Positions 56,500-64,000 of a stretch of DNA of 64,000 nucleotides are shown piece after piece; the stretch's first letter is position 1, and every line of letters begins with the position of its first letter. The stretch is from Effrenium voratum (taxonomy: Eukaryota; Sar; Dinophyceae; Suessiales; Symbiodiniaceae): positions 211,328 to 275,327 of the forward strand of contig CAUJNA010003507.1 in the NCBI GenBank assembly GCA_963377175.1, in the 5' to 3' direction. Both the position numbers and the translations under genes were made by a program. The notes under the pieces are model-generated. The model was not told where the DNA came from. It ran no database searches and saw nothing but the letters and a program-made list of their open reading frames with translations.

Positions 56500-57600
56500 G
56501 CCCTGCCTCCCCTTTAAACTACCTGGCAAACTCCTATGTTGTCCTAACACCTGATCGTATCTACATATATACATACAGCCTTTGCATTGCTGTTCATGGC
56601 GGAGCTTGCAAAGGGTGGGCCCGTAGCAGCCATTTGTTGAGCTATGTTGAGCATAGAGACTATCATAGAGAGGATAGGGCTGCCTTCATTCAATTGCCAA
56701 AGGCTTGCAGTGTATTTGCCAGACTTGTACCTTTGAACCCACAAGCACCAAAGTCACGCCCACTAGACCTAAATAAATTTCAATCCGGAGAGTTCCACGA
56801 CCCTCTGATGGAGTTGTGATTCATAGAACCATGCTCACGTTTGGGCCATTTTGGGTGCAATAAGACCAAGATGTAGGTTGTCTCTTACGCGGCCTTGTTT
56901 GATATGCTCTTCAACTTGTGCAGGTCGAGCTATCACGCGGAAGCCCTGACCACCTGAGGCCGTGTTTGTTTCGTTCAGCTTTCCGAGCTTGCAACGACTA
57001 TGCATACTACATTGCGTGCTGAGCCGAATGCTGGATTTGCCCATGTCCACAAGTTTGCCGGAATTGCAGGCCGTGTTGCTGATCTTTACTGTTGCAGCTA
57101 ACGATTGACCAGCAGACAAACAACTTTCTTCAATCGGTGTTTTCTCGAAAGGATCTCTGGAAAGAATGGGTACTGGTAGTAGTCACTTGATTTGTTTTGG
57201 AGACCCACCCTGGCCAGGCCAACCATGTTCCGCCGATCTTCGCCCTCACCGTCGCGCAGGCGTGCGGAATTTCAGGGTTTGTTTCTTGTGCTTCTCGTAG
57301 AAAGCTTTAGCAGAAAGCAGAGTCCAACACACTATCGCAACGTTTTGAATCTAACTATTTAATCGGGCAAAGGGTGGCTCTGGGAACAGAGCTGCTTATG
57401 TCGGCCGCTTGTGGCAGGCTCAAAGAGTTTGGGGTCGGAAAAAACCCACAAGAAGGTGGATTTGAGTATAATACACCCTCCAAAACGGTTGGTGGACATT
57501 GTAGCTCCCCTTGGAAATGATCTCCCCCAAGATTCCGTTTTGTAGACTCCCCAGTTCTATACTACAGAACGACTGTTCCAACCCCACCCCAACAGTACAA
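56500..57600. other. no supported gene
   Basis: Short ORFs only (for example 56835-57119 minus). No domain or splice-bounded exon was seen. Confidence 0.4.
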
Positions 57601-57604
57601 ACAG

Positions 57605-57653
57605 GGATCCAAAGGGTCCGGATGCCGACCTCGACCGCCAGGAAGCTCACATG
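57605..57653 (+). CDS. putative short internal exon
   Basis: ACAAACAG|G opens DPKGPDADLDRQEAHM and meets an ATG|GCTTAG GC donor. The acidic, coding-like peptide and dinoflagellate-type borders support it. It is too short to assign and could continue the gene of the 55496 and 56318 exons. Confidence 0.4.
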
Positions 57654-58128
57654 GCTTAGCGGCCTGCCGGGCGCAGAGTCCTTGGACAACTACAACTGCT
57701 GCAAAGAGCGGCATGCGCTGGGGCACTCCCGGCATCAGGCGGACTTTGGGTGTGGGGGTTCGGTATGTTTCCGACGGTTGTTTTAAGTTACATCACCTTT
57801 AAGGGGCCAACTTGAAGTGAGTTTCCTTGTTGGGTGGGTGCCTGTCGCCAAGAGCTCCATTTTGTGATTGATTATCCAAGGTGGGCGGGAAGCCAGGGGT
57901 GGTTTCTACAAGACATCCCCTGGCCTAAGTCCTCCCGTAATCAACACTGGAAAGCTCCAGATCCCCACCCCTGATGCATGAACCTAGAGGTGACAACGAC
58001 TTTGGGGTCCCTTTACTCCTCAAATGCAGCGCATCAAGGCATCCTACTCCAAGTAATGTGTGGGAGGGGCCATAATTGCCCCTTCGAAGCATCCCCAGAC
58101 ATGTTTTTTTCAGCAGGTGCAAGGGATA

Positions 58129-58188
<60 letters not shown>

Positions 58189-58271
58189 CACCACCACCAC
58201 CACTACTACTACTACTACCACTACTACTACCACTACCACTACTACCACTACCACCACTACCACTACCACTG

Positions 58272-58350
<79 letters not shown>
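58129..58350. repeat. (TAC)n/(CAC)n trinucleotide tract, about 220 bases
   Basis: CTA/CCA triplets run almost without interruption, with a CCACCA block near 58179-58204. All three plus frames and the minus frames stay open, giving poly-Tyr, Thr, Leu, Val or Ser, so the 114-163-codon frames here are repeat artefacts. Confidence 0.95.
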
Positions 58351-58353
<3 letters not shown>

Positions 58354-58520
58354 CTGTTCGCACACGATAAGCCTTCAACTGGGGTCAACATATCTTGTAG
58401 TCTATGCTACGTTTGTGAGGGGCATGGAATGGGGGTTCGCTCCAAACATCCCACCAAAACAACGAGAGTCCACCTGTTCTATGTCTATAGATGGAATCCG
58501 CAATTTTTTACCTACGACAG

Positions 58521-58597
58521 GTGGATTGGGACGTGTTCCCCTACCTAGAGCTGGAAGGCGAGCCTAGCCATGCTGCAGTGAAAGCCTTTGCTTGGAG
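58521..58597 (+). CDS. putative exon with CYTH-like motif
   Basis: CTACGACAG|GTG opens VDWDVFPYLELEGEPSHAAV and then KAFAW, closed by TGGAG|GCGGGG, a GC donor (phase 2). The pattern of a hydrophobic turn, PYLELEG and a following helix resembles the PxLEIEG strand-helix unit of CYTH/class IV adenylate cyclase-like phosphohydrolases. That is family knowledge applied to 26 residues. No other CYTH piece was found nearby, so the identity is tentative. Confidence 0.4.
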
Positions 58598-58984
58598 GCG
58601 GGGAAGGAGTGACATTTGCCCGAGATTCCCGCCCCCTACTAGATGTACAGGGACGAGTCTCCGCGTCCATTGAACAATCCGGGCGTATGGCTCGCCCGAC
58701 TGTGTTTTTCCCATTTCTTGTCGCTACCAAGCGCCAGAACGCACCTCGTGCTTTCGTTGTTGCAAATTAGCGGAACACAAAAACTTGAACAGCTTGTTGA
58801 ATCGCGTGAAGAAGTCCATGGTGCATAATGTCATCGCTAGAATGTCCAAGCCTGCATGTGGGTCTGACTTGGCTAAAAGGCCTCATACAAAGTGCGTCAA
58901 GTCTTTTGTTCGCACTCCTTCCACTTTGTCGCTCACAAGCCCTCGTTCGGCTACTTTCATCCTTGGCATCTCACGGAGAGCAGG

Positions 58985-59112
58985 AAGCACACACAAACAC
59001 ACCCACCCGCACGCCCGCCCGCCCACCCACGCACGCACCCGCACCCGCACCCGCACCCGCACCCGCACCCACACCCACACCCACACACATACACATCACA
59101 CACACACACACA
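58985..59112. repeat. CACCCGCA/CACA simple repeat
   Basis: CCCGCA, CCCACA and CACACA runs. All frames are open and uninformative. Confidence 0.85.
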
Positions 59113-59234
59113 TGCACAGGATACTTTTGCTGCACGTATTATTTATAGGTGTTCTACCAGTTCCGTGTTTTATTTTCTTGCCTCTTAATTAGCCTCTTAG
59201 TGTTTGCTTGTTGCTTGCACTCTCTTGTTCTACC

Positions 59235-60569
59235 CTTCACCCCGGTGTTGCATCAGACTTCAGCCCATTCCCTTGGCTACACTCGACCCGACGAGTGCCG
59301 CAAGTTGTTTTGGCATAGCAAACTCATCGGAGGTTGGGATTCAGCGGTAATTTCTCATTCTTTTCTGGGACTCTTCTTTTCAGAACACCAAACACCTCTC
59401 GGATATGCTTGGTTTGTCAACAACAGAACGGGATCTGTAGATGAGATGGTGTGGGTCTGGTGCCGTTGGAGAATTCCATTGAGTTGAACTTCCAAGCCTG
59501 CGGTATCAAGCCTCGGGCGCTCTCGGCTTGTTTCGAGGCTGTGGTTGGAGCACGTTTGGCCCAAAGCTTGGCCATTGCTGCGGCAGCTGCGGAGCATCTG
59601 GGAGATGCGCAGGAGAGACAGCTGTAGCTTTCGGCATGCCACTTGCAGGCGGCAGCCATTTTGTGCGAGTTGCGTGAGACGCCCAGTCGCGAGACTGGAC
59701 GTTAACACATATTCACAATCTTTGCGTGCGCAGGCCCTTTTGGTGCTCTTTGTGCTACTTGGCTAGCGCGGTCATAGTGGGCTCCCTCTCGGATTCAAAG
59801 GCCATGTTCTTGTCCACCGTCGTACCTAATGCGAAGTGTTTTGACTAGTGCTTGATCCTTCCGCCTTAGCAACATTTGGAAGATGACAGTCTTGATTGAC
59901 TGTCAGTTTCTGCCTGTTAGTCAATGAATTGTTTTGATACAGACGTGACGCTGGCGAGCATGAATTGCAGAAACCTAGCCTCAACAGGGAAGGCAAGACG
60001 AGAGGCCAATCACTTAGCTGTTGTAAGATGAACAAAATGTGCTTCTACGCATCGACACAGCCTGGGAGATGCCACACAATGTTGTAGTAGCGTATCACAG
60101 CCCAGTGGCCAGCAAGCTGGAGCGCATCACACCGTTGGATATCCCGGCCAGTCACAGTTGACTCTTTCAATGAGTCGGTTTGACTCCCACACCATGGTCT
60201 AGCTTTGGAAGAACACGGTTGTGCTGGATCTTCCTTGCACCTCACGCTTGCCAGATGCATCATTTCCGCTCCCACGAACATGGAAGAGCACCTTTCTGGA
60301 AGACTACCTGTCTTGGAAGGGGTTCCACGTTGGCGATGGCTTACATTTTGGTGACTGGCGCAGCTTTGCTCCGACGGCTTTTGGCTGAGGTAACTCCTCG
60401 ATGACGCTGGATCAATTGCCTCGGCACCTTCGCAGCCGCCGCCACTTTGCTGCTCTGCTACGATGCAGCTTGGCAGACTTCCACTCGCAACCTCCTGTGG
60501 AACAGCATCCTCCTTTTGGGGTTCCTTCTGCGGGCCTTCGCTTCTGCACCGCAAATCCTAGAACCCTGA
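59235..60569 (+). CDS. unidentified membrane-protein gene, multi-exon
   Basis: Proposed exons: about 59245-59349 (SLGYTRPDECRKLFWHSKLI, GT donor); about 59446/59485-59606 (LNFQACGIKPRALSACFEAV, then ARLAQSLAIAAAAAEHLG); 59649-59692 (AAAILCELRETPSR); 59734-59830 (PFWCSLCYLASAVIVGSLSD, hydrophobic); 60203-60383 (LWKNTVVLDLPCTSRLPDAS, then WKSTFLEDYLSWKGFHVGDG); 60436-60569 (AAATLLLCYDAAWQTSTRN, LLWNSILLLGFLLRAF, stop TGA). Phases agree from the third exon onward. At least two membrane helices are visible. The 59607-59648 and 60384-60435 introns would be only 42 and 52 bases, and the former has a length divisible by three with one stop, so a pseudogene or readthrough reading is possible. No family is recognised. 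Confidence 0.45.
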
Positions 60570-61748
60570 AACAGTCGGGACCCGCAACTGAAGCTGCTCC
60601 TGCTTGAAGATTTCTTCGCATCTTCGAGCAATGCAAATAGGAATCATTGCTGTGTTCAGAAAGTATCATGAGAGTCTGCAAGCGCACCGCACTCCCAATG
60701 TTCAATCATCGAAGTCCTTTCTTGCCAAGATTTGGCAAACAACTGCCATGTTGCACAAACCGTGGCTTGGCATTGAAGGAGTCTGGAAAGCGGGTCAATT
60801 TGGACAGTCGCTGGTACTTGACTGGATGTTGCAATTGTGTTCCTTGCCCCCAAACAAGCCACACAGGAAGAGAGGTTGATGAAACGTGCCGTGGAGCCAA
60901 CACCGACAACAGGGCGCAACATTGGCACGCCCGCATGGATGATGTGTTTTTGGCCGCGCTTTCTGCCCCTGTCCAACAATTGTGGAAATGGGCAGGAAGG
61001 TGTCCCAAGAGAAGTCGTTTTTCCACGCCTTGTCATCTTCATTGATTGTTAGAGGGAGGGTTCAGAAGGGGTCCCCACCTGCTCGGACACCTCCAGGCTG
61101 CACCCAGTGCCAATCGCCAACACAGCAGCTGGACACGGCCGAGCTGCTGGAGAGAGCCGTGGGATGCGCACGTAAGGCTTATGCCCCTGTTTAGTGGTGG
61201 CACTTTGAGGGTCCTTGCCTCAATGCTTTTAAGGGATGAATTTCCCTTGGGTCGTTGGAGGATATCACTTTAATGGACCCAGCAAAGACTTTTGGCAGAC
61301 CGGACCCGGGTCTTTGAATTGCGGCTCCCTGCTCCTGGGGCCTATGGTCAAGGTTAGAACATAGCCATTGCCCGGATGTTGGCTGACCTATGGTGTGATG
61401 TGTTTAAGTTATTTTAAGTTTGAGTCCTTCCACACATGACATGGCACACAGCCAGACGGTTATGTTCATTTGGATATTCAGCTTGCCCGTGTCATTCCGA
61501 CCTTTCGGTCAAAACATTGGTTGTCTCCGAATTGGAGAACCTTAGGTTTCCTTTTGGTTTTCCAATACCTAGGTTCTACCTTACCAAACGATTGATTCAC
61601 CCATTTATGGCATATCATTTGTTTCCCTCGAGCGTTGTTGAATTGGGGTTCAGCATTTTGGTAGCTGCTAAGATAGGTTGTTTCCTGTTGGTTTCCCGTT
61701 GAAACCAAAGGGGTCAAAAGCCATTCTGATAATTTTCCATACTTCAAG
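60570..61748. other. no firmly supported gene
   Basis: A plus frame 60604-60879 (includes FLAKIWQTTAMLHKPWLG) and a 128-codon minus frame (60656-61042) overlap. Near 61124-61172 a plus frame reads QLDTAELLERAVGCA up to a canonical GCAC|GTAAGG donor and may be an exon of the gene that follows. Confidence 0.35.
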
Positions 61749-61855
61749 TGCCACGAGCTGCTGAGTCAGGAGCTGGACCACCTGCAGCTGCACATCTCTG
61801 GCGGCGCCAGCGCTCCATCCAGTCGGCAGCTGGAGGTGGAGGAGTTCGCTTGGAG
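61749..61855 (+). CDS. putative internal exon, helical protein
   Basis: The frame reads CHELLSQELDHLQLHISGGA, then SAPSSRQLEVEEFAW, ending at TGGAG|GCAAGG, a GC donor in phase 2. The acceptor (TTCAAG|T) lacks the usual G after AG, so the 5' border is less certain. Long antisense frame 61668-62252 is probably a shadow. It may belong to the gene of the 62797-63263 exons. Confidence 0.45.
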
Positions 61856-62796
61856 GCAAGGAACATGCGGGAACCTCACTCCAATCACAGAAATCATATG
61901 AAGCCAATGAGCTCTTCATATGATATTCGGGTTCCCTTGATGGCCCTTGGACAGACATGATTAACTCTGATTTTCCGGCGCAATTGGAAGAATTTGGTCC
62001 ATCCTGGGATTCCAAACGGCTGAAAGAACGAATGCAACCTCCAGGGTTCCCTATATTTCCCCATTGGACGGACATGCCTCGAGGGAGTACCATGTATTTC
62101 AGTGGACGCATTTGGTTGGTTCTAAACGTCACCTTTTCGGCCGATTGCAAATGAGCTTCAGTTTTTGTGAGGGGATTTATGGGGACCCCTGAGCCCCCAA
62201 AATGCAGTTTGAACCCAACCACCCTCCCAAGATCGGTGTTTGGGTAAACCAAGATTATCTGTTTTCTGTTGGCACTTCTCCGAAAATCAAGATTCCTTTA
62301 GGGAGAATGGGGAAGTACAACAAGAACAAGGCGGCTTCCACTTCGTATCCCTGTAAAGCAACCAGCAAATGCTCACTCTTTGGGCAGGAATCTGAAGTGA
62401 ACTTTGAGGGTGTGAACGCATTTCAGAATCATAGCCATGCAAGGATAGCACCCTGAGTGCGGGGCTGCTGTTTGCTGGCACTTTGTGGTGGGCTCGGGTT
62501 CATGTTTGTGCTTTTCTTTGTGAGTGTGTGGTCTGCGATTTGGTTGTCATTGCTCAATAGATGTTTTCACCGGATGTCTTCGCTATATAAAGAGCATGCA
62601 TCTACGTTCTGCTTCAAGCTGGACCGACGCCGAGACCAGTTCTGTCCTTTCTAGATCACTTGATTTGGCTTACACGCAAGGCGTGCTTTGTGTCCAGTCG
62701 AAAGGCATGGTGTACAGCATTTGTGGGACGTGACGGTTCCTTTTGGACCTCTGAAGGTGAATCTCAAGGCAACAATGGCCCCTTGTCCTGATTCAG

Positions 62797-63263
62797 GTAC
62801 AGACGCTGAGGAAGTGAGGCAAGCTATGCTGGCTTGCTAGCGGCCGAACATTCTGTTTGTTGCACTGCAGGCTTTGGCGCGAACATGTAGCCTCACCAGA
62901 AGCGGCGGAGTTCGTGCAGGAAATGCTGCAACAACATGAGGTATTTGAAGAGAGCATGGCAGCTCTGCTTAATTCATCACGGGTCACTGGACAACTGTGA
63001 GAAAGCACTGTTGCATGATTCCATCGCTAGGTGGTTCAGTGTTTGAGAGGACGCCCAAGATGTTCAGCTATGGCATAGATGAAAGCGCATATAAACCAAT
63101 AAGGAGCGCCGAAACCGATGCCCCGATACACCACTGATGCACTATGTTTTCTCCCCGTCACAGGTTTGATCTTGGATGTGGAGCCGGCGCCGAACCAATG
63201 TCCGGAATGCCCTGGCAAGCATGTTTGGCGAGGGTTGCCAAAGAAGCGATGTCTCCCTTTTGA
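62797..63263 (+). CDS. unidentified gene, three 3' exons
   Basis: Exons 62797-62827 (GATTCAG|GT; TDAEEVRQA, then AT|GCTGGC), 62871-62996 (CTGCAG|G; LWREHVASPEAAEFVQEMLQ, then QHEVFEESMAALLNSS, ending CT|GTGAGA) and 63164-63263 (GTCACAG|G; FDLGCGAGAEPMSGMPW, stop TGA 63261-63263). Phases agree at both joins. An earlier GT donor after CATGAG at 62941 is an alternative. The FDLGCGAG stretch looks like motif I of SAM-dependent methyltransferases, but it falls only 30 residues from a stop, so this may be chance. In another frame exon 3 reads LILDVEPAPNQCPECPGKHV with a CxxC. Confidence 0.45.
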
Positions 63264-63779
63264 AATTTTAGGGGTTTAGGAACGAGCAAAAGAGCAACAG
63301 ATACTCATGTGAGTCATATATGCCAATCAACCAACCAGCAAACGAGCAGATAGGCAGTTTTCGAGCACTGGGCAGTTCCATTTGCTGGCAGCATCAGCCC
63401 GGGAGAGGCGATAACGAGTCAAATGACGCATGCTTCAAGCAACATGGGTGTACGATCAAAGGCGATACACGCACCGCGGCACGAGACATACGACAAACCT
63501 CACGTAATGTAAGATTAGTAATATGATCGAATTCAGGTCAACAAGCTGCCTCGGTGTCAATTTGACTCTGAATTCCCAGGGTGCTCCGAGCCTCTAACAG
63601 GGACCAAAATTCAAAGATCGAATTGTGTGGGCTTGGTTTCCAGCACTTTCGCTGTAGCAGGGGCCACAGATTTCTATCCTTGTGCTAAGGTTTTGGGAGC
63701 AACCCTGGACTCGTTGCTATCATTGAAGTCGCTGGGTTAGATTGCCTCCCATGCTGTGATTCGATTGTGCACTGGAGAG
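63264..63779. other. no supported gene
   Basis: Short ORFs only, no domain or paired splice sites. Confidence 0.4.
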
Positions 63780-63850
63780 GTGTGCGGGTTGTGCAGCGAG
63801 AACATGGGCGAGCATGTGGCAGATCATTTGCGCTCGCCAAACCACTTCAG
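63780..63850 (+). CDS. putative exon with C2H2/U1-like zinc finger
   Basis: ACTGGAGAG|GTG opens VCGLCSENMGEHVADHLRSP and then NHF, closed by CTTCAG|GCCAGG, a GC donor in phase 2. C-x2-C, then His and His spaced as in U1/matrin-type fingers, suggests an RNA- or DNA-binding finger. The gene continues beyond the window. Confidence 0.55.
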
Positions 63851-64000
63851 GCCAGGCGTTGTAGGATGCGTGAGGTGGGCAGACGGCAGTTCATGTGGGA
63901 GGGAAGACACCTGGCTGGTCTTTGCTTCAAGGCACGTCTCCTAAGTTCCTGGAGTAGGATCAGCAGTGCACTCGAAAATCGGTTTCAGTCGGAGCAATGC

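Noticed and set aside
56615..56645. Possible dinoflagellate spliced-leader relic (CCGTAGCAGCCATTTGTTGAGC)
   Set aside because: It resembles the known leader CCGTAGCCATTTTGGCTCAAG only loosely, with insertions and mismatches, and no gene follows.
57925..58567. ORFs of 114-163 codons encoding poly-Val, poly-Ser, poly-Thr, poly-Leu or poly-Tyr
   Set aside because: All arise from the TAC/CAC trinucleotide tract, which is open in nearly every frame.

Overview
This window reads as nuclear DNA of a dinoflagellate, most likely Symbiodiniaceae-like. It has long gene-poor stretches, many short ORFs on all six frames with no good gene model, abundant simple repeats and foldback elements, and protein families recognisable only as small exons. 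The exons I could place are bounded by AG|G acceptors and by GC, GA or GT donors, often with a short direct repeat at the two junctions. That splice grammar is typical of dinoflagellates. There are no bacterial operons, Shine-Dalgarno sites, rRNA or convincing tRNA genes.

Layout. 0-9.8 kb: gene-poor, with a few exon-like islands and a dispersed GCCAATTGCCGGCAC-type motif. 9.8-10.6 kb: TCTA and AATC simple repeats. 10.6-12.1 kb: a dead Ty1/copia-like retrotransposon with gag fused out of frame to RNase H after loss of protease, integrase and reverse transcriptase, followed by a degenerate tandem repeat. 14.1-15.3 kb: a large foldback with about 150-base arms and diverged direct repeats. 18.2-18.75 kb: a second foldback built of GGAAGCTTCC palindromes. 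21.5-23.8 kb: scattered plus-strand exons. 28.36-30.38 kb: a rhomboid-family intramembrane serine protease in four exons, followed at 31.1-31.7 kb by a tandem array of hairpin units. 34.5-35.1 kb: minus-strand exons. 38.1-41.5 kb: several plus-strand exons of unidentified proteins. 42.2-44.3 kb: ORF-poor, AT-richer DNA with a string of short hairpins. 45.1-48.17 kb: a sodium/phosphate cotransporter (SLC34/NptA type) in six or seven exons. 48.83-51.42 kb: a gene made of tiny exons for a Lys/Glu-rich coiled-coil protein. 54.5-57.7 kb: exons including a CxxC zinc-finger-like segment. 58.13-58.35 kb: a TAC-type trinucleotide tract. 58.5-60.57 kb: a CYTH-like exon and an unidentified membrane-protein gene. 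61.7-63.9 kb: exons of one or two unidentified genes including a C2H2/U1-like zinc finger.

Nearly all supported exons lie on the plus strand, which fits the unidirectional gene clusters known in dinoflagellates; the 34.5-35.1 kb exons may be a local strand switch. The firmest calls are the phosphate cotransporter, the rhomboid and the copia remnant. The coiled-coil gene is well supported by exon phase and terminal structure. Most other exon calls rest on splice motifs plus protein-like reading frames and need transcript data.
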